A model generated the notes under the pieces. The model worked only from the letters and a program-made list of their open reading frames with translations. It was not told where the DNA came from and ran no database searches. A DNA stretch of 64,000 nucleotides from Nitrospirillum amazonense (GTDB lineage: Bacteria; Pseudomonadota; Alphaproteobacteria; Azospirillales; Azospirillaceae): NCBI RefSeq assembly GCF_007828045.1, contig NZ_VITN01000007.1:186001-250000 (forward strand), read 5' to 3'. The stretch's first letter is position 1, and each line of letters begins with the position of its first letter. Shown here in pieces: positions 55,303 through 64,000 of this stretch. A program made the translations under genes and the position numbers.

Positions 55303-56331
55303 TCAGGCGACGGCGGCGGCGGACGCGGTGGCGTCGTCGCGGAACAGGCCGCGGGGCAGGTCCAGGTCGCGGGCGCAGGCGGCTGCGTTGCGGGCATAGA
55401 CCTCATCCACGCCATGACGGCGCAGCAGATCCATGTCCGCGTCCGTGACCGCCCCCCGGTCCCGGTCCTGATAGGCATAGCAGCCGATGCCGCCCGCCTG
55501 TTGGTGCAGGCCCGGGGCGGCATAGGCCTCCGGCTCCACCGGGAACAGGATGCGCGACTGGCTGTCGTCCAGGCTGTCCATCCGCTGCCAGCAGGTCACC
55601 GTTTCCGGCGTGAAGTAATCGGACAGGCCCAGCCGGTGGAACAGGGCCGCGGCCGACAGCACCGGCTGCCGGGCCGCCTCATGAACGTAGTGGGTCACGG
55701 GCACGCCCTGCCGGCGGGCGTAGTTCTCGACCCGCACGGCGTTCAGGGTGGCGATGACGAAGTTCTCCAGCAACTGGTCCCGGCTGATCCGATGCGACCA
55801 CTTGCGCAGCCAGGATGCCAGGGCGTGCACCGGCTCGCGGTCCAGCATCACCAGGTGCAGGCGGCTGGCGGGATACCCCGCTTCGACCAGCATCTGCAGC
55901 GGGATATAGAGGCATTCCGCCGTCAGATAGGGCCCGGCCACGTCCTTGCAGAATATATGCGGCGCCTGGTCGGCCAGGGGAATGGCCCAGGGGCCGGGGT
56001 GGTCGGCCGCCAGCACATGGCGCATGACCGCCTTGGTCGGCTGGTAGTAGGAGGGCAGGCCGGCCACGCCGAACAGGTTGGCCATGGCCGTGGAGCCGAC
56101 ACGGGCCCGTCCCCAGGCACAGGTCAGGTGGGGGAAATCCTGTTCCGTCCGCCCGCCGAAGCCGGCAGCCAGGTAGGAGGCAACCTGGTCGGTTAAGCCG
56201 TCTAAATGGAATTCCCTGACCTGATATCGCCCATCGGAGGCTAGGCAGACCTTTCCCAGGGAAGCGTCGTCCGCTTCCACCAGTTCCGCAAGCCTGTCTA
56301 AATCTATGATTTGCTTATAGAAAGCGACCAT
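55303..56331 (-). CDS. Sulfotransferase-like protein
   Basis: A 342-residue protein. [29 protein letters not shown] (about residues 73-101) resembles the 5'-phosphosulfate-binding loop of sulfotransferases (R-x-GST/S-x2-N/L), and [19 protein letters not shown] resembles the 3'-phosphate segment (R-x-P-x4-S). A final [12 protein letters not shown] could be the acceptor-side part. No signal peptide. The start at 56331 has GCGGGGAAAG just before it. It is probably co-transcribed with the chemoreceptor gene (29-base gap). The acceptor is unknown; small sulfated signals or glycans are possible. Confidence 0.65.
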   Translation of the reverse strand: MVAFYKQIIDLDRLAELVEADDASLGKVCLASDGRYQVREFHLDGLTDQVASYLAAGFGGRTEQDFPHLTCAWGRARVGSTAMANLFGVAGLPSYYQPTKAVMRHVLAADHPGPWAIPLADQAPHIFCKDVAGPYLTAECLYIPLQMLVEAGYPASRLHLVMLDREPVHALASWLRKWSHRISRDQLLENFVIATLNAVRVENYARRQGVPVTHYVHEAARQPVLSAAALFHRLGLSDYFTPETVTCWQRMDSLDDSQSRILFPVEPEAYAAPGLHQQAGGIGCYAYQDRDRGAVTDADMDLLRRHGVDEVYARNAAACARDLDLPRGLFRDDATASAAAVA

Positions 56332-56782
56332 TTCTTTCCCCGCCAAGGATAAAGGCCGATGGTCCCGTGGCGGCATCCCTTCCGCCCCAAGTCAAGGCCC
56401 TAACCCAAAGAATAGGACGGGGAGTCTTAAGGCAATATTAATATGAAAAGAGACGTAGATAACATCTACTTTTGGATAATAAATAAAGATCAAATGTGAT
56501 CATAATGCGTTTATATTGCATTTATATTGACATTCCATGGTTGCTTATCCCTGTAGGTTGTCGGTTGAATTTCCAGGGCAATTTCTGAAAAAGGGCCGAG
56601 AAATTAACCAATACGGCTTGCCATGGAAGCATCAGGCCGGGCCTCCCATAAAAACGGGCCTTATTTCGCATAAATGCCTGAAATCCTTGGGCAACGGCCT
56701 GTGGCGGGCCGGCGGGCCCTTCAAGCGGCGACTCATGAGGATGGCTAAAGTGTCGATGCGTCTTACAGGGGCCCCAGAGAAA
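56332..56782. other. AT-rich intergenic region
   Basis: About 450 bases between two minus-strand genes. The stretch 56420-56540 is very AT-rich for this genome (many TATA and TTTATATT runs) and probably contains the promoter of the sulfotransferase-chemoreceptor pair. A 91-codon frame on the plus strand here lacks codon bias and a ribosome site, and I do not call it. Confidence 0.5.
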
Positions 56783-56807
56783 ACGGCCCAGCCAGGGGCT
56801 GGGCCGT
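56783..56807 (-). terminator. Terminator of the multicopper oxidase gene
   Basis: ACGGCCCAGCC (56783-56793) and GGCTGGGCCGT (56797-56807) form a perfect 11-bp stem with a 3-base loop. On the minus strand it is followed by TTTTCTC. It lies 31 bases past the multicopper oxidase stop. Confidence 0.85.
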
Positions 56808-56837
56808 CATAAAGAAGGGTTCAGGAACGGGGACTGG

Positions 56838-58961
56838 TCAGTGGTGGGCGTGGGCCAGGCCGCCTGCCCCGTCGCTGATACCGATCTCCACGTTCTGCAT
56901 CATGCCCTGGTCCTCATGGTCCAGGATGTGGCAGTGCAGGACGAACTCCCCGATGTACCGCTCATAGCGGGTGCGGACGATCAGGCGGTAATAATGGATT
57001 GGCGGGTTCGGATTGGGCTTGAAGCCAGGGGGCGCGAAGGCGCTGTCGTTGGTCTTGACCCATAACGTGTCCTTCCAGGCGCCCTTCAGGCCGGCGAACT
57101 GGGTGTCGCCATCGTCGTCCACGGCGCCGGGCAGGCTGACGTCCCGGCCCTTGTCGTTATAGATGGCGACGATCTGGAAGGGATTCACATGGATGTGGAA
57201 GGGGTGGCTGATGCTGTAGGACCGCAATTCCCACTGCTGAGCCGTGCCCAGCACCAGCTTGCGGTCGATCTGGGCCGGGTTATAGGGCGCGGTGCCCTTG
57301 GGCACCCAGTTCTGACCGTCGTACTGCACCATCTCAAAGTTGTTGGCCACGGTGAACTTGGTGGCCGTCAGGCCGGTATAGGGCTGCTTGTTGGGGTCAT
57401 CCGGGACGCCCGGTCCCAGATAGAACACCATGTCCTCTTCGGGCACGCCCTTGACCTCATCATCGGTGATGGTCGGGTGGGGAACGAAGCGGCTCAGCTT
57501 CATGCCGTCCTTGGCGGTCAGATCGGCGATGATCTGGGCGCGCACGTCGGCCGGCATGGTGCGCTGGGCGGAAGCGACCAGGGTGTTCACCAGGGTCTGC
57601 GTCGGGTTGGCCGTGGGCGTGCCGCCACGGACGGTCACCACCCCCAGCAGGCTGCGCAGCGTATCGGACCGGCTGACGGTGTTACTCGCGGTCTGCGCCT
57701 TCTGCGTCACGCAGTAATTGCCGGCCTGGGGGAAGACCACCAGCACGTCGTAGCGATAGCCCGGCTGCAGAACGGTGTTGGTATTGGTCAGGGTGTTGCC
57801 CATGGTCAGGCCATCGGCGGCCACCACCTGGTAGGGCACGGCGGGGCCGGTGCACACCGTATCGATGAAGTTGCCCATGCTGTCCTTGGTGGGGCGGGCG
57901 GTGGCTGCGGTGGTATCCACCATCTTGTGGAATTCCACATTGATGGTCTCACGTATGCCGGCGTGTATCAGGCGCCAGCGCTCCACGGTGCCCGCCTGGG
58001 CGTCGGTGAAGGTCGGCATGATCACGCCGTTGATGCTGGTCCAGCGGCCGGACTGTTGCCAGGAACCGGGGCCGAAGTTGTCGATGTTCTCGATGATGCC
58101 CGTTTGGTTGGCCTTGCAGTTCCAGGTCTGCTGGCCCTTATCGTCCAGGCAGTAATACTGGATCTGCTGGAACAGCACCGTGCGGTCCTTGAAGGCCTTG
58201 CCGTCAGGACCGACCAGCAGGGTGTCCAGGTCGCCGTTCACCTGGGGCGTGGGCTTGCGGTCGCCATGGATGACCAGGGCGCCCGCCATACCGCTGGCCA
58301 CCTGCAGGGCGGTCGAGCCGTGCCGGTGCGGGTGGTACCAGAAGGTGCCGGCCGGATGGTCGGCGGGGATGTTGTATTCATACTGGAAGCTGACACCCGG
58401 ATTCAGGGAGATCAGCACATTGTCGCTGTTGCCCGTGGGGCTGACCCACAGGCCATGCGAATGCAGGTTGGTGCCGTTGTTGCAGTGCGGCTGGTCCACC
58501 GGGATGCTGTGGTCGCTGCAGCTGGGGTCGGGCGGCAGGTCGTTGTGCAGGGTGACGCGCACCGTGTCGCCCGGCGTCACGTTGATCTCCGGCGCCACAT
58601 AGGGCGTGCCGGGCGACACGCCGGTGCCGACATAGCTGCGCAGGTGCACGCGCTGGTACCGCTGCTCCCCTGGGTCATACAGGGCGCCGTCGGTGTACTG
58701 GATGTGCAGGTCGAAGGCCCGTTCCTTGCCGGCGTGCGCTGCCGGGGCGGTGGCCAGGCTGATGGCCGACGGCGCCCTGGGCAGGCCGGGAACGTTGGCC
58801 GAGCCCGTCGCTGGCGCCGTCTGCGGCAGGCTGGGTGGGTTGGCGAAGGTGCTTTGCGCCGCGGCGGGCTGGGCGGCTGCCAGCAGCATCAGGCTCAGGG
58901 CGGCGACGCCGGTTCCCAGGCTCCAATTCAATGACGCGCCGCGCGCCGGATGTCTTTGCAT
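56838..58961 (-). CDS. Multicopper oxidase
   Basis: A 707-residue exported oxidase with signal peptide GVAALSLMLLAAAQPAAAQS. All four copper-binding segments are present: NLHSHGLWVSP (about residue 165), FWYHPHRHGSTALQ (about 207), HPFHIHVNPFQ (about 590) and HCHILDHEDQGMMQ (about 680), giving the type 1 and trinuclear sites. The axial position after HCHILDHEDQG is Met. The family oxidises phenolics or metals such as Cu(I) and Mn(II) with O2. Residues 30-60 are a Pro/Ala-rich linker. GGGGGTGGAG precedes the ATG. It is alone on its transcript. Confidence 0.92.
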   Translation of the reverse strand: MQRHPARGASLNWSLGTGVAALSLMLLAAAQPAAAQSTFANPPSLPQTAPATGSANVPGLPRAPSAISLATAPAAHAGKERAFDLHIQYTDGALYDPGEQRYQRVHLRSYVGTGVSPGTPYVAPEINVTPGDTVRVTLHNDLPPDPSCSDHSIPVDQPHCNNGTNLHSHGLWVSPTGNSDNVLISLNPGVSFQYEYNIPADHPAGTFWYHPHRHGSTALQVASGMAGALVIHGDRKPTPQVNGDLDTLLVGPDGKAFKDRTVLFQQIQYYCLDDKGQQTWNCKANQTGIIENIDNFGPGSWQQSGRWTSINGVIMPTFTDAQAGTVERWRLIHAGIRETINVEFHKMVDTTAATARPTKDSMGNFIDTVCTGPAVPYQVVAADGLTMGNTLTNTNTVLQPGYRYDVLVVFPQAGNYCVTQKAQTASNTVSRSDTLRSLLGVVTVRGGTPTANPTQTLVNTLVASAQRTMPADVRAQIIADLTAKDGMKLSRFVPHPTITDDEVKGVPEEDMVFYLGPGVPDDPNKQPYTGLTATKFTVANNFEMVQYDGQNWVPKGTAPYNPAQIDRKLVLGTAQQWELRSYSISHPFHIHVNPFQIVAIYNDKGRDVSLPGAVDDDGDTQFAGLKGAWKDTLWVKTNDSAFAPPGFKPNPNPPIHYYRLIVRTRYERYIGEFVLHCHILDHEDQGMMQNVEIGISDGAGGLAHAHH

Positions 58962-59180
58962 GCTCCACCCCCTCTTCGCGGCCCATGCCGCCTCTGGTTG
59001 AGTTGTTGGGGTGCAATCTAGCAGATGCTTGGCGCCAATCCACCCGTTAAACGAGCATGGATGATTGATATACCCTCCTCGGATGTATCCGCTGTTTTAA
59101 CGGCGCTGCGGGAAGGGCTGTTGCCGGTGGCGGCGCCGGGGCTACACTGATCACTTCCTGTGACCTCGAAAGGCCGCTCC

Positions 59181-60191
59181 ATGACCGATCCTCTCTCCGA
59201 TTTCATCCGTGGCCTGCCCAAGGCGGAGCTGCACCTGCACATCGAAGGCAGCCTGGAACCGGAGCAGATGTTCGCGTTCGCCCGCCGCAACCGCGTGGCG
59301 CTGCCCTTCCGCACGGTGGAGGAGGTGCGGGCGGCCTACGCCTTCACCAACCTTCAGGACTTCCTGGACATCTATTACCAGGGCGCCCAGGTGCTGCGCA
59401 CGGAGGAGGATTTCCACGACCTGGCGCTGGCCTATTTTCGCCGGCTGGCGGCCGACGGCGGCGTGCATGCCGAGATCTTCTTCGACCCCCAGACCCATAC
59501 CGACCGCGGCATCCCCTTCCAGGTCGTGGCCGATGGCCTGCTGGCCGGCATGGCGGCGGCGGAACGGGAGCTGGGCGTCACCTCCCACCTCATCCTTTGC
59601 TATCTGCGCCATCTGGATGAAGAGGCGGCCTTCGCCACCCTGAAGGCGGCGGAGCCTTATCTGGACCGCATCAAGGGCGTCGGCCTGGATTCATCCGAGG
59701 TGGGCAACCCCCCGTCGAAGTTTGCCCGGGTGTTCCAGGCGTCGCGGGAGCGGGGGCTGAAGCTGGTGGCCCACGCGGGGGAGGAGGGGCCGCCCGACTA
59801 TGTCTGGCAGGCGCTGGACATCCTGGGCGTGGATCGCCTGGACCATGGCAACCGCGCGCTGGAGGATGCGGACCTCACCCGCCGCCTGGTGGACCAGGGC
59901 ACGACGCTGACGGTGTGCCCGCTGTCCAACCTCAAGCTCTGCGTCGTGCCCAGTCTGGAGGCGCATCCCCTGCGGCGCATGCTGGAGCTGGGCCTGAGGG
60001 CGACGGTCAACGCCGACGACCCGGCGTATTTCGGCGGCTACCTGCTGGACAACTACGTCCGCGTGGCGGCGGCCTTGGGACTGGACCGGGCGCAGCTGGC
60101 GCGGTTGGCCCGCAACAGCATCACCGGCTCCTTCCTGGACGCGGCGGCCCAGGCGCCGTATCTGGCCAAGCTGGACGCTATAGCGCTTTAG
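59181..60191 (+). CDS. Adenosine/adenine deaminase
   Basis: A 336-residue zinc hydrolase. Metal and catalytic motifs: KAELHLHIEGSLEP (HxH, residues about 15-20), HAGEEGPPDYVWQALD (zinc His and catalytic Glu, about 196-202), DRLDHGNRALED (conserved His, about 222) and VNADDPAYFGGYLLDNYV (Asp pair, about 277). The GLDSSEVGNPPSKF and TVCPLSNLKLCVV segments are typical of the fungal/bacterial adenine deaminase branch of the adenosine deaminase family, so adenine is as likely a substrate as adenosine. The ATG at 59181 is preferred to 59160 by alignment. Its stop overlaps the mntP stop by 4 bases. Confidence 0.9.
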   Translation: MTDPLSDFIRGLPKAELHLHIEGSLEPEQMFAFARRNRVALPFRTVEEVRAAYAFTNLQDFLDIYYQGAQVLRTEEDFHDLALAYFRRLAADGGVHAEIFFDPQTHTDRGIPFQVVADGLLAGMAAAERELGVTSHLILCYLRHLDEEAAFATLKAAEPYLDRIKGVGLDSSEVGNPPSKFARVFQASRERGLKLVAHAGEEGPPDYVWQALDILGVDRLDHGNRALEDADLTRRLVDQGTTLTVCPLSNLKLCVVPSLEAHPLRRMLELGLRATVNADDPAYFGGYLLDNYVRVAAALGLDRAQLARLARNSITGSFLDAAAQAPYLAKLDAIAL

Positions 60192-60763
60192 CCGCCGAAG
60201 CCGCCGAGAGTATGGTCGTACAGCACCTTCGCGCCGATGCCGATCAGGCCCAGGCCGCCCAGCACCTCGGCCCAGCGGCCCAGCACGGGACCGGCGGCCC
60301 GGCCCAGCATCACCCCGCCGAAGGCCATGGTGAACGTCACCAGGCCGATCAGGGCGATGGTGGTGGGCACATCGACATTCATATAGCCCAGGGTGATGCC
60401 CACGGCGGTGGCGTCGATGCTGGTGGCGATGGCGGTCATGGCCAGCGCCAGGGGCGAATGCCGGTCGGCCTTGGGCTTGTCTTCGTCGTCGTTCTTCCAC
60501 GCCAGCCAGGCCATACGCCCACCCACGATCAGCAGCAGGCCGAAGGCGATCCAGTGGTCGTAGGCCTCGATGTAATGGGCGAAGGACAGACCCAGGCCCC
60601 AGCCCAGGATGGGGGCCGCCAGCTCGAACAGGCCGAAATAGGCGCCCACCCGGGCCGCCTCCCGCACGCCGGGGCGGTTCAGGCTGGCGCCCTTGCCCAA
60701 TGAGGCGGCGAAGGCGTCCATGGACAGGCTGAACGCCAGGGCGAAGGACGTGGTGATGGGCAT
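60188..60763 (-). CDS. mntP: MntP-type manganese efflux pump
   Basis: A 191-residue membrane protein with six helices and the duplicated MntP motif: LAFSLSMDAFAASLGKGA (Asp16 in helix 1) and MTAIATSIDATAVGITLGY (second Asp in helix 4), both needed for Mn2+ binding in the family. The loop AWKNDDEDKPKADRHS separates the halves. It exports Mn2+ from the cytoplasm. The start at 60763 gives the family N-terminus (MPITTSFALAFSLSMDAF). A yybP-ykoY riboswitch in the leader supports the assignment and gives Mn-dependent control. Confidence 0.93.
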   Translation of the reverse strand: MPITTSFALAFSLSMDAFAASLGKGASLNRPGVREAARVGAYFGLFELAAPILGWGLGLSFAHYIEAYDHWIAFGLLLIVGGRMAWLAWKNDDEDKPKADRHSPLALAMTAIATSIDATAVGITLGYMNVDVPTTIALIGLVTFTMAFGGVMLGRAAGPVLGRWAEVLGGLGLIGIGAKVLYDHTLGGFGG

Positions 60764-60799
60764 GATGGACCTCGGGGGCGGCAATACGACAGGCCAGGC

Positions 60800-60985
60800 G
60801 GACGACAGCAGCGATGCGCGCCCGGCCCGGCCAGGGCGGACGCGACATGCCACTGGTCTCGCCAGCGATCCGCGCGGGGGCGGATCGGTCGCACGCGCCA
60901 TGGGCGACACCGGTAAGGCACCGGCGGGGCCCAAGTCTGTTGACGCGGCGCCCGCTCAAAATCGGCGGGCGGCTACTCCCCAATG
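60800..60985 (-). promoter_or_regulatory. yybP-ykoY manganese riboswitch in the mntP leader
   Basis: On the minus strand the leader opens with GGGGAGTAGCCGCCCGCC (from 60981), the conserved entry of the yybP-ykoY fold. After a short GC-rich hairpin it continues GCGTCAACAGACT (60950-60935), matching the GCGUCAACAxACU element, and CCATGGCGC lies further along. Known members bind Mn2+ and switch on mntP/alx-type genes. The end boundary is approximate. Confidence 0.75.
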
Positions 60986-61052
60986 ATGGGCGGTGATTAA
61001 CGGCTGGCGAGGCGGTCTGTCAAGACTCCTTTCGCACCGCACAATAACCCCG

Positions 61053-61214
61053 TCATGGTTCCCGCGACGGGGGAACCGACGGCGTGTCGCTGGCGGGAAA
61101 GCTTTCCTCCAGCGCCTCGTCCAGCAGCTGGTCGACATGCCGGTCATTGACCTTGGCGGGGCCGGTGGTCCCGGTTTGGCCGGGCGTGGGGGACGGCGGC
61201 GTATGGGTGGGCAT
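61053..61214 (-). CDS. Small conserved protein with ESFPASD motif
   Basis: A 53-residue frame ending VDQLLDEALEESFPASDTPSVPPSREP. The LLDEALEESFPASDxPS run is a recurrent C-terminal motif of small hypothetical proteins in alphaproteobacteria. The N-terminal half is Pro/Thr-rich and probably disordered. AAAGGAAG lies just before the ATG at 61214. Function unknown. It lies upstream of mntP on the same strand but is separated from it by the riboswitch leader. Confidence 0.6.
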   Translation of the reverse strand: MPTHTPPSPTPGQTGTTGPAKVNDRHVDQLLDEALEESFPASDTPSVPPSREP

Positions 61215-61403
61215 GGGCTTCCTTTCACATGATATCCCGCCGGGGCCGCCAGGATGATGCGGGGGCGTGCCAACGACCGTGCCATGCCAATGCCGTGACA
61301 GCTGTGAAGATTTGATGGCGGCCCGTGGCGATGCCGCACGACGAACGTCCGCTGGGCCGGCTTCCGCCGCCTGCGACATCCGGACGTGATTGGCATCCTT
61401 GAT

Positions 61404-61415
61404 GTTACCGGTAAC
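61404..61415. promoter_or_regulatory. GTTACCGGTAAC palindrome (second copy)
   Basis: Identical to the palindrome at 9490-9501. Here it lies 52 bases before the GH74 ATG. Two sugar-related genes on this replicon thus share the element, supporting a LacI/GalR-type operator. Confidence 0.55.
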
Positions 61416-61467
61416 TTGGGCAACAGTGGCCGCGAAAACGATTACAAATGGGGTTGGGAACGCTGTC

Positions 61468-63864
61468 ATGACAGGAAACTCGCATTCCGCGCGGGCGCGA
61501 CGCCTGCTGCTCGCCACGGTAGCCGTCTTGGCGCTGGCCGGCTGCCAGACGGATGGCGGTCAGAAGGCGCCGCCCGCTGCCGCCACGCCATCGGCGCCGC
61601 AGGGGCCCGCGTTGACGGGGCAGGCGCCCTATCAATGGAAGAACGTCCAGATCGTCGGCGGCGGCTTCGTCGATGGCATCGTCTTCCATCCCACCGTGCC
61701 CGGCCTGCGCTATGCCCGCACCGACATGGGTGGCGCCTACCGTTGGGACGAGGGGGCCAGGCGCTGGATTCCCCTGTTGGACTGGGTGTCCTATGCCGAC
61801 ACCAACCTGATGGGCGTGGAAAGCATCGCGCTGGACCCGCGCAACCCCGACCGCGTCTACATGGCGCTGGGCACCTACACCAACCCGCTGGCGCCCACAG
61901 GCGCCATCGTGCGTTCCGACGACCGGGGGCGCACCTTCCGCCGCGTCGACGTGCCCATCAAGTTCGGCGGCAACGAGAACGGCCGTGGCAATGGCGAACG
62001 CCTGGCGGTCGATCCCAACGATCCGGATACGCTCTACCTTGGCACCCGCCATGACGGCCTGTGGGTCAGCCACGACGGCGCGGCCACTTGGTCGCGTGTG
62101 GCCGGCTTCCCCGACGTGACGGAAGACCTGTCGAAGGAGGCCGCCGCCGGCGTGTCGCCCTGGGCGCGGGGCGGGGCCGGCCTGGTGTTCGTGATCTTCG
62201 ACCCCAAAAGTGCTGACAGGAACGGCAAGGGCAGCCGCACGATCTACGTCGGCGCCTCGCTGAAGGGGCGGGACAACCTGTTCCGCAGCACCGACGGCGG
62301 CCGGACCTGGGCGCCCGTGCCGGGCCAGCCCACCGCCAACCGCCCCACACGCGCCGCGCTGGCGGCCGATGGCACGCTCTACGTCTCTTACGGCAGCAGC
62401 CCCGGCCCCACCCGTATGACCGACGGCGCCGTGTGGAAGCTGGACACCCGGCGGGGTACGTGGACCGACATCACGCCGGAGAAGCCGGACGCCGCCAAGG
62501 GGGCCGCCTTCGGCTATGCCGCCGTGGCGGTGGATGCGCACAATCCCAAGGTGGTCATCGCCAGCTCCTTCGACCGGCATCGCCAGCCGGGATCCTATCC
62601 CGGGCTGGGGGAGGACATCTTCCGCAGCCTGGATGGCGGCAAGACCTGGCACGGCGTGTTCGGCGGCCCCAAGGGCGATGGCAAGAACGGCGGCGTCTAC
62701 GACTACAGCCTGGCGCCCTATGTGAGGCCCACGCCCATCCACTGGCTGTTTGATATCGAGATCGATCCCGCCAACCCCGACCATGCCATGTTCACCACGG
62801 GCTACGGCGGGTGGGAGACGTTTGATCTCACCGCCGTGGACCAGGGCCAGCCCAGCCATTGGCAGGTGATGAGCACCGGCATCGAGGAAACGGTGGGCAT
62901 GGCCTTCAATAGCCCCGTCCAGGGCGCCCCGCTGATTTCCGCCATCGGCGACTATGGCGGCTTCGTGCATTGGGACCTGGACAAGCCGGCGCCGGAGGGC
63001 GCTGCCTCCTCGCCCCTGTTCGGCAACACCGACAGCGTGGTGTCGGCGCCGCTGAACCCCGGCGTGGTGGTGCGCGTGGGCATCCACGACGAACGCTATC
63101 CCGCGCCCAACATCGGCTATTCCCTGGATGGCGGCCATAGCTGGAAGCCGGCGGAGATGCCGGTGCCGGAGGCCAAGCGCGGCAAGGTCGCCGTCTCCGC
63201 CGATGGAACCACGTGGGTGTGGACGCCACAGGGGGCGAAGGAAGGCCTGGTGTCCGGCGCCTACGTCACCATCGACCACGGCGCCACCTGGACCTCCGCC
63301 CAAGGCCTGCCGGACGGCGTGCGGGTGATCGGCGACGCCGTGGATTCCAACACCTTCTACGCCCTGTCGCTGTTCGATGGGAAACTGTACGTCAGCACCG
63401 ACCGCGCCGCCCATTTCCAGGCGCGGCCCTTCACCCTGCCCAACGGCCTGCCCACGCCGGCGGCGGTGCGCAACGGCCGGGGCGATCCGCGTGGCGGCCA
63501 GGATGCCCTGTATGCCACGCCGGGCCGCAAGGGCGACCTGTGGATCGCCGCCTTCGATGGGCTCTACCGCGGCACGGCCGATGGCGGGGCCTTCACCCGC
63601 CTTCCCGGTGTGGAGGAGTTGCACGCCTTCGGCTTCGGCAAGGCCGCACCCGGGGCCGACATCGCCGCCCTTTACCTGGTGGGCACCATCGACCGTCAGC
63701 GGGGCATCTTCCGCTCCGACGATGCCGGGCGTCACTGGGTGCGGGTGAACGATGACCAGCACCAGTGGGGACTGATCCTGCAGGTGTCGGGCGATCCCAA
63801 GCAGTACGGTCGCGTCTATGTCGGGACCCACGGCCGGGGCATCGTCTATGGCGATCCCCAATAA
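61468..63864 (+). CDS. GH74 xyloglucanase-like lipoprotein
   Basis: A 798-residue glycosidase with a lipoprotein signal (LLLATVAVLALAGC, Cys26). A Pro/Ala linker leads to paired seven-blade propellers of the GH74 type: YQWKNVQIVGGGFVDGIVFHPTVPGLRYARTDMGGAYRWDEGARRWIPLLDW, SIALDPRNPDRVYMALGTYTN, then many Asp-box-like repeats (RSDDRGRTF, SHDGAATW, STDGGRTW). Candidate catalytic Asp residues are D86 (RTDMGG) and D495 (IGDYGGFVHW), matching the GH74 acid/base pair. GH74 enzymes cut the xyloglucan backbone. Lipid anchoring would hold it at the outer membrane. A LacI-type palindrome precedes it. Confidence 0.9.
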   Translation: MTGNSHSARARRLLLATVAVLALAGCQTDGGQKAPPAAATPSAPQGPALTGQAPYQWKNVQIVGGGFVDGIVFHPTVPGLRYARTDMGGAYRWDEGARRWIPLLDWVSYADTNLMGVESIALDPRNPDRVYMALGTYTNPLAPTGAIVRSDDRGRTFRRVDVPIKFGGNENGRGNGERLAVDPNDPDTLYLGTRHDGLWVSHDGAATWSRVAGFPDVTEDLSKEAAAGVSPWARGGAGLVFVIFDPKSADRNGKGSRTIYVGASLKGRDNLFRSTDGGRTWAPVPGQPTANRPTRAALAADGTLYVSYGSSPGPTRMTDGAVWKLDTRRGTWTDITPEKPDAAKGAAFGYAAVAVDAHNPKVVIASSFDRHRQPGSYPGLGEDIFRSLDGGKTWHGVFGGPKGDGKNGGVYDYSLAPYVRPTPIHWLFDIEIDPANPDHAMFTTGYGGWETFDLTAVDQGQPSHWQVMSTGIEETVGMAFNSPVQGAPLISAIGDYGGFVHWDLDKPAPEGAASSPLFGNTDSVVSAPLNPGVVVRVGIHDERYPAPNIGYSLDGGHSWKPAEMPVPEAKRGKVAVSADGTTWVWTPQGAKEGLVSGAYVTIDHGATWTSAQGLPDGVRVIGDAVDSNTFYALSLFDGKLYVSTDRAAHFQARPFTLPNGLPTPAAVRNGRGDPRGGQDALYATPGRKGDLWIAAFDGLYRGTADGGAFTRLPGVEELHAFGFGKAAPGADIAALYLVGTIDRQRGIFRSDDAGRHWVRVNDDQHQWGLILQVSGDPKQYGRVYVGTHGRGIVYGDPQ

Positions 63865-63961
63865 AGGAGTAGGGGAATTATAATACAATCCAAAGGGTTA
63901 GTGTCTTCCGCGTAGGTCCGGTGGGCACTAAACCCATATCCCTTGCAGCTTTGCCATTATA

Positions 63962-63991
63962 GGATAGGGTCCGCGCCGCAGGACCCTATCC
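63962..63991. terminator. Hairpin after the GH74 gene
   Basis: GGATAGGGTCC (63962-63972) and GGACCCTATCC (63981-63991) form a perfect 11-bp stem with an 8-base loop, about 100 bases past the GH74 stop. No T-run follows on either strand within view, so it is only a possible terminator. Confidence 0.45.
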
Positions 63992-64000
63992 CATGCCGAC

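Noticed and set aside
56537-56812. 91-codon plus-strand frame
   Set aside because: Runs into the terminator of the multicopper oxidase gene and lacks coding bias.

Overview
The window is GC-rich, densely coded DNA from an alphaproteobacterium. The gene content (XapX protein, PadR/AraC regulators, NodT-type efflux channel, O-GlcNAc-transferase-like enzymes, plant-polymer glycosidases) suggests the Azospirillaceae (Azospirillum/Nitrospirillum type); the genus is an inference. A Rep_3-type initiator, iterons, parA, parB and parS-like palindromes sit together at 36.1-40.9 kb, so the piece belongs to a secondary replicon (plasmid or chromid) and contains its origin.

Layout. 0-0.8 kb: end of an unidentified gene and a PAP2-type membrane protein. 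1.0-7.4 kb: a one-direction catabolic cluster (isochorismatase-like hydrolase, XapX, YtcJ-like amidohydrolase, DoxX, exported VOC protein, alginate-export-type porin, YoaK). 7.4-11.9 kb: an ArsR-like regulator divergent from a serine hydrolase, an aldose 1-epimerase, a ParD antitoxin with a broken partner, and an AraC regulator. 12.1-17.8 kb: a Na+/H+ antiporter, then a PadR regulator divergent from a dienoyl-CoA reductase / NTF2-like / crotonase operon with two matching operators. 18.1-18.3 kb: a remnant of a DSD1/D-threonine aldolase gene.

18.3-35.0 kb, minus strand: the most striking region. A 3117-residue protein built almost wholly of Ser/Thr-rich octapeptides heads a gene series followed by a small Ala/Ser-rich protein, a GT41 (OGT/SPINDLY-like) glycosyltransferase, a methyltransferase-like protein, a methyltransferase-TPR-GT9-like fusion, a GT2 and a GT32-like glycosyltransferase, ending in a terminator hairpin. 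I read this as a giant repeat protein with its own cytoplasmic glycosylation machinery. The repeat has three exact levels: 24 bp, 168/240 bp and 912 bp.

35.0-36.9 kb: gene-poor, with a decayed ATPase-regulator pseudogene and a 34-bp palindrome. 36.9-40.9 kb: replication and partition. 41.0-46.7 kb: pseudoazurin, a Tat-exported GH127 glycosidase and a two-component system. 46.9-52.9 kb: a tripartite RND efflux operon. 52.9-53.5 kb: VapBC. 53.6-59.0 kb, minus strand: chemoreceptor, sulfotransferase-like protein, multicopper oxidase. 59.2-63.9 kb: adenosine/adenine deaminase, MntP with a yybP-ykoY manganese riboswitch, a small conserved protein and a GH74 xyloglucanase-like lipoprotein.

The aldose epimerase (9.5 kb) and the GH74 gene (61.5 kb) share an identical 12-bp LacI-type palindrome, which hints at a common plant-sugar regulon. 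No rRNA, tRNA, CRISPR array or intact insertion sequence was recognised.
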